Shown here piece after piece: positions 34,262 through 42,818 of a stretch of 64,000 nt of DNA. The notes under the pieces are model-generated. The model ran no database searches. It was not told where the DNA came from and saw nothing but the letters and a program-made list of their open reading frames with translations. Origin of the DNA: an uncultured Porphyromonadaceae bacterium (GTDB taxonomy: Bacteria; Bacteroidota; Bacteroidia; Bacteroidales; Muribaculaceae). The DNA lies in contig URAU01000002.1 in NCBI GenBank assembly GCA_900545955.1, forward strand, positions 62,001 through 126,000, written 5' to 3'. Numbering within the stretch: position 1 is the first letter of the stretch; each line of letters starts with the position of its first letter. The translations under genes and the position numbers were made by a program.

Positions 34262-36088
34262 ATGGGCAAACACTCTAAGAACAAATCAGCCGAACTGCAG
34301 CAGAAACTCGCAATTCTACCCGAATCGCCCGGCGTCTACACATACTACGACGCCGAGGGCACGGTGATCTACGTCGGCAAGGCCAAGAACCTGAAACGCC
34401 GCGTATCGAGCTACTTCAACCGCACCCACGACGTGCTCCGCACCAACCTGCTCGTGCGCGCCATCGCCGACCTGAGCTACATCGTGGTGCCCACCGAGCA
34501 GGATGCCCTCAATCTCGAGAACTCGATGATCAAGGAGTACAAGCCGCGCTACAACGTGCTGCTTAAGGACGACAAGTCGTACCCCTGGATCTGCATCACC
34601 CGCGAGACTTATCCGAGAGTGTTTCTCACACGCCAGCGCCTGCGCGACGGTTCGAAATACTTCGGCCCCTACACCGAAGCCGGAGCAGCCCGGGCCGTGC
34701 TCGAACTTGCCCGCGAACTCTACCCTATCCGTACATGCCGCATCCCCATCACGCCCGATTCGATTGCCCGCGGCAAGGGGAGACTCTGTCTGGAATACCA
34801 CATGCAGCGCTGCCTGGGATGTTGCGTGGGCCGCATCTCGCCCGAGGACTATGCACGCTACATCGACCACATACGCCTTATCCTCCGCGGCGAGACGGGC
34901 GAACTGATGAACTACCTCCGCACCGAGATGGAACGCCTCGCCGGCGAACTCCGCTTCGAGGAGGCTCAGGCGCTCAAGGAGAAGTACCAGTTAGTGGAGC
35001 GCTATCGCGCCAAGAGCGTCATCGTAAGCCAGACGCTCGATCAGGTCGACGTGTTCGGCATCGACGACGACGGAGGCAACGATGTGTATATCAACTACAT
35101 GCACGTGCGCCGCGGCGCCGTGGTGCGCAGCGTCACGCTCCAATACAAGCGCCGCCTCGACGAGGAGGGTCCGCAGATGCTCGCCTACGCCATGCAGGAG
35201 ATTCGTTCGCGCTTCAACATTGATTTCGAGGAGGTTATCGTACCGTTTCACCCCGATGCAGACTTCGACGGCGCCGAGTTCACAATTCCTCAGCGCGGCG
35301 ACAAGGCCAAACTGCTCGACGTGAGCACGCGCAACGCACGCCAGGCCAAGATCGACGCCCTCAAGCAGATGGAGCGCACCGATCCCGAGCAGCGCACCAA
35401 CCGCACACTCGAACGCATCAAGGCCGATTTCCGCCTCTCGGAACTGCCGCGCCATATCGAATGTTTCGACAACTCCAATATTCAGGGCACAAATCCCGTG
35501 GCAAGCTGCGTGGTGTTCCGCGACGCCAAACCGGCCAAACGCGACTACCGCCATTTCAACATCAAGACCGTTGTCGGCCCCGACGACTTCGCTTCGATGA
35601 AGGAGGTGCTGACGCGCCGCTATACGCGCCTTATGGAGGAGGCTCCCGACGACCTTCCCCAGCTCATCGTGGTCGACGGCGGCAAAGGTCAGCTCAGCGC
35701 GGCCGTCGAAGCTCTCGACGAAATCGGTCTGCGCGGCAAAATCGCCGTGGTCGGCATCGCCAAGCGTCTTGAAGAAATCTACTTCCCCGGCGACAGTTTC
35801 CCGCTCTACATCGACAAGAACTCGGAGTCGCTGCGCGTGGTGCAGCATCTGCGCGACGAGGCCCACCGCTTCGGCATCACCCACCATCGCAACCGCCGCT
35901 CGAAGTCGGCCATCGTGAGCGAACTTTCGGAAATCAAGGGAATCGGTCCCACCACGCAGGAAACCCTCCTACGCCATTTCAAGAGCGTGAAGCGTGTCAG
36001 CGAAGCCTCGCTCGACGCCCTCGCCGAAATAATCGGCCCGGCCAAAGCGCGCCTCGTCCGCGCCCACTTCACCGCTCCGCACCCCTGA
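34262..36088 (+). CDS. uvrC: UvrABC excinuclease subunit C
   Basis: 608 residues, normal length. GIY-YIG nuclease at the N-terminus (LPESPGVYTYYDAEGTVIYV, then GKAKNLKRRVSSYF), UVR interaction region near 205-240 (LAGELRFEEAQALKEKYQLV), RNase H-like 5' nuclease (IECFDNSNIQGTNPVASCVV; IVVDGGKGQLSAA) and C-terminal tandem HhH (IKGIGPTTQETLLRHFKSVK). It makes the dual incisions around DNA lesions with UvrB. Divergent from the polyamine-gene operon and convergent with the WG-repeat gene. Confidence 0.97.
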   Translation: MGKHSKNKSAELQQKLAILPESPGVYTYYDAEGTVIYVGKAKNLKRRVSSYFNRTHDVLRTNLLVRAIADLSYIVVPTEQDALNLENSMIKEYKPRYNVLLKDDKSYPWICITRETYPRVFLTRQRLRDGSKYFGPYTEAGAARAVLELARELYPIRTCRIPITPDSIARGKGRLCLEYHMQRCLGCCVGRISPEDYARYIDHIRLILRGETGELMNYLRTEMERLAGELRFEEAQALKEKYQLVERYRAKSVIVSQTLDQVDVFGIDDDGGNDVYINYMHVRRGAVVRSVTLQYKRRLDEEGPQMLAYAMQEIRSRFNIDFEEVIVPFHPDADFDGAEFTIPQRGDKAKLLDVSTRNARQAKIDALKQMERTDPEQRTNRTLERIKADFRLSELPRHIECFDNSNIQGTNPVASCVVFRDAKPAKRDYRHFNIKTVVGPDDFASMKEVLTRRYTRLMEEAPDDLPQLIVVDGGKGQLSAAVEALDEIGLRGKIAVVGIAKRLEEIYFPGDSFPLYIDKNSESLRVVQHLRDEAHRFGITHHRNRRSKSAIVSELSEIKGIGPTTQETLLRHFKSVKRVSEASLDALAEIIGPAKARLVRAHFTAPHP

Positions 36089-36131
36089 CCCCGCTCCTGG
36101 CGTACAGGTGCATGTTTAGGCTTTTACGATT

Positions 36132-37628
36132 TCAATAGATAGCGGGAAGGCGCACCAGAATCCAGCGGCCATCTTTCTTTACCTGGGCGGTACGACCGCC
36201 CGGCTCCACAAAGTAGGCGTTTTCGTACTCCAGGGGCACTGCTATGCGGCCTTGTCGGTCGACAAATCCCCATTTGCCATTCTCTTTCACGGCCGCATAT
36301 CCGTCCTTGAAGTACTGGCTGGCTTCGTACCGGAATGGGATAACCACTTTCCCGGTCAGGTCAACGAATCCCCATTTGCCGCCTTTGCGGGCCTGAAACA
36401 GCCCCTCGTGCGGGAATTCCACATCGTCGTAAACGGGAAGCGCCAGCACCGTCCCGTCGTTTTTAACGAGACCGCATTTACCATCGTCAGCCAGTCTGGC
36501 GCGGTCCGACACTTTTGCCACATCCTTTTCAACGCGGAGTACGTAATAGGGCGTGGTGCCGACCACTCGGCCCGACTTGTCGATAAACTTCCAGCCACCC
36601 TGATATACGGCCGCCACTCCCTGCGAAAATGGGCGGCTGTACCGGTAATCGGGCGCTATTACCAGCCGGTCGGAGCTGTCGATATATCCCCAGGTGTCGT
36701 TCACGCATACCTGCGCCAGGCCGTCGCTGAAACTTTCTACCTTATCCCATTTGCTTCGGGGATATGTTTTTCCGGGAAGATATACGCCCTGAACAGTTTC
36801 AGCCAACTGTTCAAGGTCCGCGTCGGTCCAGTCGGATGAGCCTTTATTTTCGGCTACATACGGATTTGGAATCCGGCGGCCGGTGGTGTCGATATAATAG
36901 CGTTCTCCGTTCTTTTCCACGAGGTTACATCTTTTTTCCGGGTCAAAAAGGTAAACCTTGTCATATTGCAGCGGTATGACCAGTGTTCCCTTAGTGTTTA
37001 TGAAACCCCATTTGTCGCCCTCGCTTACGGGACAGAGTCCGCAGCTGAAATACTGAAATCCGTCGTAGCGGAACGGTGTCACCGGCGTTCCGTCAGCTAT
37101 GCTCACGAAGCCCCATTTACCGCCGGACTTCATCGCCCAGAGCCCCGCCTGAAACTCTTTGGAGGCCGATTCGTAGGGAAAAGTCTTAATCAGTTTTCCG
37201 GTTTTGCTAATCAGACTATATTTGCCATTCGTCTGCACACCGATAATACTGTAATCCTTATTGGCATCCATGACCTCGTCGCAGGGTAAGGCCGCAACGC
37301 GTTTTCCGCTTCGGTTAATGAAGAACCATTTTCCGTCGCGTTTCGCGAGCGCGTGGCCGCCGTTGAAGGGGAATACGAAATCGTAGACGGGCGGTATCAC
37401 AAGCCGCCAGTATTTATCGACGAATCCCGCCTTGGCGTCCTTTTCAACAGCCGCAAGACCTTCTGAAAATTCTTTGTCGAAAGCATCCCAGTATTTCTCG
37501 GGATACACTTTGCCAACCTGCGCCGTAGATGTCTCCACATTCTGCGCCGCAATAGCAGTAGGGACCGTAGCCATCAGAACGAAACACAGAGTCGCGAGAA
37601 TGGCCGTTTTCATCAGAAGTATTTTCAT
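36132..37628 (-). CDS. Exported WG-repeat protein
   Basis: 498 residues with a signal peptide (MKTAILATLCFVLMATVPTA, cleavage near AIAAQ). Seven to eight WG repeats of 40-55 residues follow, each with a KWGFVD/KWGFIN-type core and a downstream IPxxYD strand (KWGFVSIADGTPVTPFRYD, KWGFVDLTGKVVIPFRYEA). WG repeats form beta-rich solenoid or propeller-like binding surfaces; no enzyme motif is seen. Two start codons are possible (37628 or 37613) and the second gives the more typical signal peptide. Stand-alone gene with its own promoter-like element. Confidence 0.88.
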   Translation of the reverse strand: MKILLMKTAILATLCFVLMATVPTAIAAQNVETSTAQVGKVYPEKYWDAFDKEFSEGLAAVEKDAKAGFVDKYWRLVIPPVYDFVFPFNGGHALAKRDGKWFFINRSGKRVAALPCDEVMDANKDYSIIGVQTNGKYSLISKTGKLIKTFPYESASKEFQAGLWAMKSGGKWGFVSIADGTPVTPFRYDGFQYFSCGLCPVSEGDKWGFINTKGTLVIPLQYDKVYLFDPEKRCNLVEKNGERYYIDTTGRRIPNPYVAENKGSSDWTDADLEQLAETVQGVYLPGKTYPRSKWDKVESFSDGLAQVCVNDTWGYIDSSDRLVIAPDYRYSRPFSQGVAAVYQGGWKFIDKSGRVVGTTPYYVLRVEKDVAKVSDRARLADDGKCGLVKNDGTVLALPVYDDVEFPHEGLFQARKGGKWGFVDLTGKVVIPFRYEASQYFKDGYAAVKENGKWGFVDRQGRIAVPLEYENAYFVEPGGRTAQVKKDGRWILVRLPAIY

Positions 37629-37669
37629 AGTCCAGGCGTTTGATTGTTAAAAGTTTACATCTCCATCCG

Positions 37670-37677
37670 CAAATATA
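37670..37677 (-). promoter_or_regulatory. -7 element for the WG-repeat gene
   Basis: Minus strand TATATTTG, 41 nt before the ATG; TTCG at 20 nt upstream spacing is a one-mismatch -33 box. Confidence 0.55.
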
Positions 37678-37730
37678 GGCAATAGTTTTATTTTTATCGA
37701 ATTTATATCACTCTACTTTTCTCAAAAATA

Positions 37731-37786
37731 AGTAACAACATACTGGAATGAGTAACGACATACTGGAATGAGTAACGACATGCTGG
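37731..37786. repeat. 20-bp tandem direct repeat (two full copies and a partial third)
   Basis: Units 37731-37750 and 37751-37770 differ at one position (AGTAAC(A/G)ACATACTGGAATG); a third begins at 37771 and diverges after about 16 bases. It immediately precedes the REP-like pair in the spacer between the WG-repeat and apt genes. Confidence 0.85.
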
Positions 37787-37794
37787 CCACAAAA

Positions 37795-37876
37795 TTGTAG
37801 GGATGCCCCCTGGTGCATCCGAATTAAAAAACTTGGCTACGGCGATAGGCGGATGCACCAGGGGGCATCCCTGCAA
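37795..37876. repeat. Near-perfect inverted pair of REP-like palindromes
   Basis: The 27-nt arms 37795-37821 and 37850-37876 are inverted copies with 26 of 27 matches. Each arm folds as GTAG or GCAG foot plus GGATGC...GCATCC hairpin, the same plan as the pair at 28071. The 28-bp spacer is unrelated. It lies in non-coding DNA. Confidence 0.85.
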
Positions 37877-37918
37877 TCTAACGAATTTCGCCTTAGTTAG
37901 TATGTATTAAATTTCCGC

Positions 37919-37968
37919 AAAAAAAAGAAACGACGAAGGGACTAGCCATATGCAAGTCCCTTCGTCGT
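37919..37968 (-). terminator. Terminator downstream of apt
   Basis: Perfect 14-bp stem (37930-37943 with 37955-37968, ACGACGAAGGGACT) and an 11-nt loop. On the minus strand it is followed by TTTCTTTTTTTT, fitting termination of the apt transcript about 110 nt after its stop. Confidence 0.85.
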
Positions 37969-38076
37969 CTATATGCTTGATACTGTCCTTTCGGATACTC
38001 CGGATTTCGGATATTTAGCTTTCAGGATGCCGTGAGTCCGGATTTTCAGGACCACCTGAGGGAGGGGGCGCCGGGA

Positions 38077-38604
38077 TCAGTATTTGATGAGGCTGGTGAC
38101 TTCGGCGTCGGCGGGGAGGTTGGCGCGGCCGTTGAGGGCGGTAAGTTCGATGATGAAGTTGATGTAGATTTTCTTCGGATTCATGCTTTTCACCAGATTG
38201 TAGGCCGCGGCCATTGTGCCGCCGGTTGCGAGCACGTCGTCGTGGAGCACTACCACATCATCGGATGTGATGGCGTCGCGGTGAATCTCGATGGTGTCTT
38301 TGCCGTATTCCTTGTCGTAGGTAGCCTGCAGGGTGTCGGCGGGAAGTTTGCCGGGCTTACGCACGGGCACGAATCCGGCGCCGAGTTCGAAAGCCAGAAT
38401 CGAACCGCCGATGAAACCGCGCGACTCGATGCCTACAACTTTCGTCACACCCTTGTCGCGGTAGGTCTGCGAGAGGTCCCATCCAATGATGTGGAGGGCG
38501 CGGGGATCCTTGAACACAGTGGTGAGATCTTTAAACACGATTCCCTTCTGGGGGAAATCAACCACGTCGCGAACTTTCGATTTGATGTATTCCATATCTG
38601 TCAT
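38077..38604 (-). CDS. apt: Adenine phosphoribosyltransferase
   Basis: 175 residues. The PRPP-binding motif VVVLHDDVLATGGTM and the flexible-loop FVPVRKPGKLP are diagnostic, and VVGIESRGFIGG is the Apt-specific purine-site segment. It salvages adenine to AMP using PRPP. The upstream 101-bp gap to mnmG contains a parS-like site. A strong terminator follows. No clear -7 box was found, so it may be transcribed from the mnmG side. Confidence 0.96.
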   Translation of the reverse strand: MTDMEYIKSKVRDVVDFPQKGIVFKDLTTVFKDPRALHIIGWDLSQTYRDKGVTKVVGIESRGFIGGSILAFELGAGFVPVRKPGKLPADTLQATYDKEYGKDTIEIHRDAITSDDVVVLHDDVLATGGTMAAAYNLVKSMNPKKIYINFIIELTALNGRANLPADAEVTSLIKY

Positions 38605-38687
38605 TGTTGGTTTTATTTCTTGGTTGGGTTAATGTTCGGAATTTATGTTTTGGGCGTCTAACAGTCTGATGTTGTCGGAGTTCGAAT

Positions 38688-38703
38688 TGTTCCACGTGAA
38701 ACA
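38688..38703. promoter_or_regulatory. parS-like ParB-binding site 1
   Basis: TGTTCCACGTGAAACA agrees with the widely used bacterial parS consensus TGTTNCACGTGAAACA at all defined positions. It is located between mnmG and apt in non-coding DNA. Confidence 0.85.
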
Positions 38704-38705
38704 AT

Positions 38706-40685
38706 TCATCGCCCCGAAAGGAGTAGGAGTATATTGATGTCGGCCGGCGAAACACCCGGGATTCGCGATGCCTGGGCGACAGTGGCCGGACGGATTCGTT
38801 CAAGCTTCTGCCGGGCTTCGGTCGAGAGTGCGTTGATCGAGGCATAATCGAAGCGGTCGCCGAGCGCTACGCTTTCGAGTCGCTGAATCTTGTCGGCAAT
38901 AAGCTGTTCACGCTTGATATATCCGTCGTACTTCAGAAGAACTTCCGCAGCCTCGACTATCTCCTCCCGACGGTCTTCGGGCAAAGCTTCTATCTGCACG
39001 GCGAGTTCCGGAATATATCGCGCGAGCATCATTATATTGAACTGTGGCCGGAGCACGAGCGCCTTCAGTCGGCAGCCCTCCTTCAAGGGCGTAAGTTCAG
39101 CCTGAGTACCGGCATATCCATATTCCGTATTGATGGCTGCAAGGACATCATTGCCCTGCCCTACCCTTACGGGGAAATCCTCGACAAATGCAATCAGCTC
39201 ATCGCGCAGACGCTGCTTTTCAAGCATGAGGTTATGACGATGTTCGTCGGCAAGTCCGACGGCGTAGGCAAGCGGCGTGAGACGCATGTCGGCATCGTCC
39301 TGACGAAGGAGAATGCGGTATTCGGCACGCGAGGTAAACATACGGTACGGTTCGTCGACACCTTTCGTAACGAGGTCGTCGATAAGAACGCCAATGTATG
39401 CCTGATCGCGTCCAAGGATAAAGGGAGCCTTCCCTTGCACGGCAAGTGCGGCGTTTGCGCCAGCTATAAGCCCCTGGCCGGCGGCCTCCTCATAGCCTGT
39501 TGTCCCGTTAATCTGTCCCGCGAAAAAGAGGCGGTCAACGAGCTTTGTTTCGAGCGTATGACGCAACTGCGTGGGGTCGAAAAAGTCGTATTCTATGGCG
39601 TAGCCGGGACGGTAAATCTGCACGTTGCGGAAGGCCGGAATGGTCTGCAATGCGCGTATCTGTACGTCCATCGGAAGCGACGAGGAGAACCCGTTGAGGT
39701 AAAATTCCTGTGTGGTCTCCCCCTCCGGTTCGAGGAAGAGCTGATGCTCGGTCTTGTCGGCAAATGTGACGATTTTGGTCTCGATCGACGGACAGTAACG
39801 CGGCCCGATACTCTGAATCTGGCCATTGTAGAGCGGCGATTCGGGCAGCCCCTCGCGCAGGATATTATGGGTTTCCTCACTTGTAAAAACGTTGTAGCAG
39901 CGGCGCTGACGCAGTTCGCGCTTTACCTCCGGCAGATAGGAGAAATGGTGAAAATCCTCCTCTAATTCCTGAGGGATGGTCTGTGTCCAGTCGACCGAGC
40001 GACCGTCGATACGCACGGGCGTACCGGTTTTCATACGACCTACTTCAAAACCGCGGTCGCGGAGTTGTTCGCTCACACCGTGTGAAGCTGGTTCGGCGCA
40101 ACGACCACCCTCTATCATGGTACGGCCCACGTGCATCAGTCCGTTGAGGAATGTGCCGTTGGTAAGCACCACGGCTTTTGCCCTGAAAGTCGCTCCGAGC
40201 GCAGTCTTAACGCCCACAACACGCGGCCGGGAAGGCTCAGGCCCCTCGCCGTCGGCCAAATTAGCTATATTCGCTACATTAGCCTCAATTTGGCCATCCT
40301 CAAAGATCAGCTCAGTTACAGAATCCTGCCAGAGACTGAGATTTTCGGTATTTTCCAGTATGTGGCGCCACATCTCGGAGAAGCGCATGCGATCGCTCTG
40401 CGCGCGCGGGCTCCACATGGCCGGACCTTTCGAGCGGTTGAGCATGCGGAACTGGATGGCCGTGCGGTCCGTCACAATTCCCATCATTCCGCCGAGAGCA
40501 TCTATTTCCCTGACAATCTGGCCTTTGGCTATACCTCCGACGGCCGGATTGCAACTCATCTGGGCAATTTTATTCAAGTCGATGGTAATCAGAAGGGTAC
40601 GCGACCCCAGACGTGCCGCCGCCGAGGCAGCCTCACATCCGGCGTGACCGGCACCCACTACTATCACATCGTAGTCGAACGTCAT
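38706..40685 (-). CDS. mnmG: tRNA uridine-5-carboxymethylaminomethyl modification enzyme MnmG (GidA)
   Basis: 659 residues, some 30 longer than usual. FAD-binding N-terminus (YDVIVVGAGHAGCEAASAAA), CNPAVGGIAKGQIVREIDALGG, the GTFLNGLMHVGR region, GTTGYEEAAGQG and C-terminal helical tRNA-binding domain (TSRAEYRILLRQDDADMRLT). With MnmE it installs cmnm5/nm5 on wobble uridine. An insertion at about residues 133-155 interrupts the usual IVEND-RVVG loop; its core is a three-fold 9-bp tandem repeat (40257-40283) giving A-N-V/A-N-I/A-N-L. Gene adjacency to parS is typical of origin regions. Confidence 0.96.
   Translation of the reverse strand: MTFDYDVIVVGAGHAGCEAASAAARLGSRTLLITIDLNKIAQMSCNPAVGGIAKGQIVREIDALGGMMGIVTDRTAIQFRMLNRSKGPAMWSPRAQSDRMRFSEMWRHILENTENLSLWQDSVTELIFEDGQIEANVANIANLADGEGPEPSRPRVVGVKTALGATFRAKAVVLTNGTFLNGLMHVGRTMIEGGRCAEPASHGVSEQLRDRGFEVGRMKTGTPVRIDGRSVDWTQTIPQELEEDFHHFSYLPEVKRELRQRRCYNVFTSEETHNILREGLPESPLYNGQIQSIGPRYCPSIETKIVTFADKTEHQLFLEPEGETTQEFYLNGFSSSLPMDVQIRALQTIPAFRNVQIYRPGYAIEYDFFDPTQLRHTLETKLVDRLFFAGQINGTTGYEEAAGQGLIAGANAALAVQGKAPFILGRDQAYIGVLIDDLVTKGVDEPYRMFTSRAEYRILLRQDDADMRLTPLAYAVGLADEHRHNLMLEKQRLRDELIAFVEDFPVRVGQGNDVLAAINTEYGYAGTQAELTPLKEGCRLKALVLRPQFNIMMLARYIPELAVQIEALPEDRREEIVEAAEVLLKYDGYIKREQLIADKIQRLESVALGDRFDYASINALSTEARQKLERIRPATVAQASRIPGVSPADINILLLLSGR
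40257..40283 (-). repeat. Three-copy 9-bp tandem repeat inside mnmG
   Basis: Minus strand GCTAATGTA, GCGAATATA, GCTAATTTG encode A-N-V, A-N-I, A-N-L in frame. It is AT-richer than its surroundings. Confidence 0.7.
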
Positions 40686-40752
40686 TTTCTTATTGTTATC
40701 TTTTCTACAGTCTTAGAAAAAGTATGAATCTAAATTACTGAAAGTCAAATTA

Positions 40753-41202
40753 TCAGGACAGCTCTGCAAGAAGTGCGAGCGCCTCGTTTTCGTTAGCTTC
40801 CATTATCTCGCGCTCTCCGGGACCCTTGTCGTTGATGCCGCAGAGATGGAGCACACCATGGACTATCACGCGCCTGAGTTCCTCCTCGTAGGTCGTGCCC
40901 TGGGCCACAGCGTTGGTAGCCACGGTTTCGAGCGAGATGAACATATCGCCGCGAAGCAGGCGCCCGCGGCAGTCGTCGAAGGTTATGACATCCGTAAAGT
41001 AGTCGTGATTAAGGAATTGCCGGTTTACCTCAAGTATTTTCGGGTCGTTGCAGAAGATATACGAAAGATTTCCCACAATGCGGTTGTGGCGCTCTGCAAC
41101 AAGGGTAAGCCAACGCTGAATCAGCTCGTAATCAAGCTCGGGAAGGTCAACGCCGTCGGCGAGCCACTGGAATTTTTCGCTTTGCAACATTCCGGTATTC
41201 AA
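40753..41202 (-). CDS. ybeY: Endoribonuclease YbeY
   Basis: 149 residues. The UPF0054 motif is present as HGVLHLCGIND; canonical YbeY has HxxxHxxxxxH, so the third zinc ligand is Asp instead of His. Other family marks are DVITFD and the substrate-pocket arginine region before HGVLHL. It is a single-strand RNase for 16S rRNA 3'-end maturation and ribosome quality control. It lies between mnmG (67 bp) and the SpmAB-like gene (119 bp) with a -7 box of its own. A start at residue 5 (41190) is possible. Confidence 0.92.
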   Translation of the reverse strand: MNTGMLQSEKFQWLADGVDLPELDYELIQRWLTLVAERHNRIVGNLSYIFCNDPKILEVNRQFLNHDYFTDVITFDDCRGRLLRGDMFISLETVATNAVAQGTTYEEELRRVIVHGVLHLCGINDKGPGEREIMEANENEALALLAELS

Positions 41203-41272
41203 AGATTTAACAAGAAAAGTTGCAATCTGTCCATCGGTTCGAAACGGGCACGAGGCCTCGCGGCAACCATGG

Positions 41273-41280
41273 CAAAATTA
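41273..41280 (-). promoter_or_regulatory. -7 element for ybeY
   Basis: Minus strand TAATTTTG, 71 nt before the ybeY ATG; CAAA (TTTG on the minus strand) occurs upstream but at only 14 nt spacing. Confidence 0.45.
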
Positions 41281-41321
41281 CTCACAAAGTTAGGCAAATA
41301 TTCGCGAAATATCAATAGCTC

Positions 41322-42554
41322 TTATTTGAAGAAGAGATAGGCGGCGAAGATGCCGGCAAGCGACCCGGCGATATCGGCCATAAGGGCATATGTAACGGCG
41401 TAGCGGGTTTTCCTGATACCCACCGAACCGAAATATACGGCCAGGACGTAGAACATCGTATCGGTCGACCCCTGGATGGAAGCCGACACACGGCTCACAA
41501 AGGCATCGGCGCCATGGGCCGTCATCAGGTCGACCATAAGTCCGCGCGAGCCTGATCCGCTGAGCGGTTTCATCAGAGCAGTGGGCAACGCCTCAACCCA
41601 TTCTGTATCAAGACCAACGGAGGCTACAGTCCATGTTGTCCACTCGGTAAGAAGGTCCATCGCACCCGAGGCACGGAACATCCCGATTGCCACGAGTATG
41701 GCAACAAGGTAAGGTATTATCGTAACGGCCGTTTTAAAGCCCTCTCTCGCCCCTTCAATAAAGGATTCGTAGACATTTATCCTCTTCCACAGTCCGGAGC
41801 CGAGAAAGGCTATTATAACGCCAAAAAGGAGTGCGTTGGCTATAAAGCCTGAGTAGCGCGCAACACTCTCACCATCCATCCCCGAGAAAAACCAGACGAT
41901 TCCGGCAATAATGGCAGCCATCCCTGCGAGCCACGAAAGCAGCACAGGGTCGGCCAGACGAATGCGCTGCTTGATGCACAGCGTCACTATTCCGACCATC
42001 GTCGAGATGAACGTGGCCAGAAGAATCGGGAGGAACACGTCGGTCGGATTCGTGGCACCTGCCTGCGCACGATACATCATGATGCCTATCGGGATAAAGC
42101 AAAGCCCTGAAGCGTTTAGAATCAGGAACATTATCATGGCGTCGGTGGCGGTATCCTTCTCCTTGTTTAGCGTCTGGAGTTCCTGCATAGCCTTCAGGCC
42201 GAGCGGAGTTGCGGCGTTGTCGAGGCCGAGCATATTGGCCGAAACGTTCATGAAAATGGAACCCATGGCGGGGTGCCCTTTCGGCACGCCGGGGAAAAGG
42301 CGACAGAATAGCGGCGAAATCATCCTTCCGAAGAATCCTATCACTCCGGCGCGCTCGCCCACCTTCATCAGCCCGAGCCAGAGCGAGAGGATGCCGGTCA
42401 GACCAAGCGAAATCTCAAACGCCGTGGCGGCCGAGGTGAACGACGACGACATGATGGTTGACCACACCTCGAGGTCGCCCTCGAAAATTGTCTTGAAGAG
42501 CGCAACCGCAAAAGCGATGATGAAAAACGCGAGCCAGATATAATTCAGTGCCAC
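41322..42554 (-). CDS. SpmA-SpmB fusion, nucleoside-recognition (Gate) domain membrane protein
   Basis: 410 residues with about ten hydrophobic segments. The N-terminal half resembles SpmA (GSIFMNVSANMLGLDNAATP, LGLKAMQELQTLN), the C-terminal half SpmB (TAVTIIPYLVAILVAIGMF, ALMKPLSGSGSRGLMVD, IQGSTDTMFYVLAVYFG). In Bacillus the separate SpmA/SpmB proteins act in spore core dehydration; this non-sporulating lineage has a fused form with unknown substrate, probably a transporter of small solutes. The gene starts 100 bp from a parS-like site. Confidence 0.9.
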   Translation of the reverse strand: MALNYIWLAFFIIAFAVALFKTIFEGDLEVWSTIMSSSFTSAATAFEISLGLTGILSLWLGLMKVGERAGVIGFFGRMISPLFCRLFPGVPKGHPAMGSIFMNVSANMLGLDNAATPLGLKAMQELQTLNKEKDTATDAMIMFLILNASGLCFIPIGIMMYRAQAGATNPTDVFLPILLATFISTMVGIVTLCIKQRIRLADPVLLSWLAGMAAIIAGIVWFFSGMDGESVARYSGFIANALLFGVIIAFLGSGLWKRINVYESFIEGAREGFKTAVTIIPYLVAILVAIGMFRASGAMDLLTEWTTWTVASVGLDTEWVEALPTALMKPLSGSGSRGLMVDLMTAHGADAFVSRVSASIQGSTDTMFYVLAVYFGSVGIRKTRYAVTYALMADIAGSLAGIFAAYLFFK

Positions 42555-42603
42555 TGCCGGAGAAAATTTGATAACTTGTGTACGTGAGTAATCAGATTAA
42601 GCA

Positions 42604-42611
42604 CAAAAATA
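42604..42611 (-). promoter_or_regulatory. -7 element for the SpmAB-like gene
   Basis: Minus strand TATTTTTG, 49 nt upstream of the ATG. Confidence 0.5.
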
Positions 42612-42653
42612 CGAAATTTTGCCGGCATTCCTGTAAAAGCTATTTTCTGCAAA

Positions 42654-42669
42654 AGTTTCACGTGAAACA
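42654..42669. promoter_or_regulatory. parS-like ParB-binding site 2
   Basis: AGTTTCACGTGAAACA matches TGTTNCACGTGAAACA at all defined positions except the first. It is in the divergent intergenic region between the SpmAB-like and LPS-kinase genes, 3,966 bp from site 1. Confidence 0.8.
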
Positions 42670-42805
42670 AATTTTCACGTTCAAGCGATGATTATTAGCT
42701 GTTTATAGGCCTAAACAGGCGATTTTAAGCCTTCGAGACTTAAAAATTCCATTTCTCCCGACCATCCGACCACGAAAATTAAAACCTGGGCGACGAAAAA
42801 TTTAC

Positions 42806-42813
42806 TATCTTTG
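42806..42813 (+). promoter_or_regulatory. -7 element abutting the LPS-kinase start codon
   Basis: TATCTTTG ends only 5 nt before the ATG at 42819. Confidence 0.45.
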
Positions 42814-42818
42814 TTGCG

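Noticed and set aside
38605..42818. Possible oriC beside the parS-like sites
   Set aside because: No cluster of TTATNCACA DnaA boxes, no dnaA and no clear AT-rich unwinding element seen; only isolated near-matches elsewhere.
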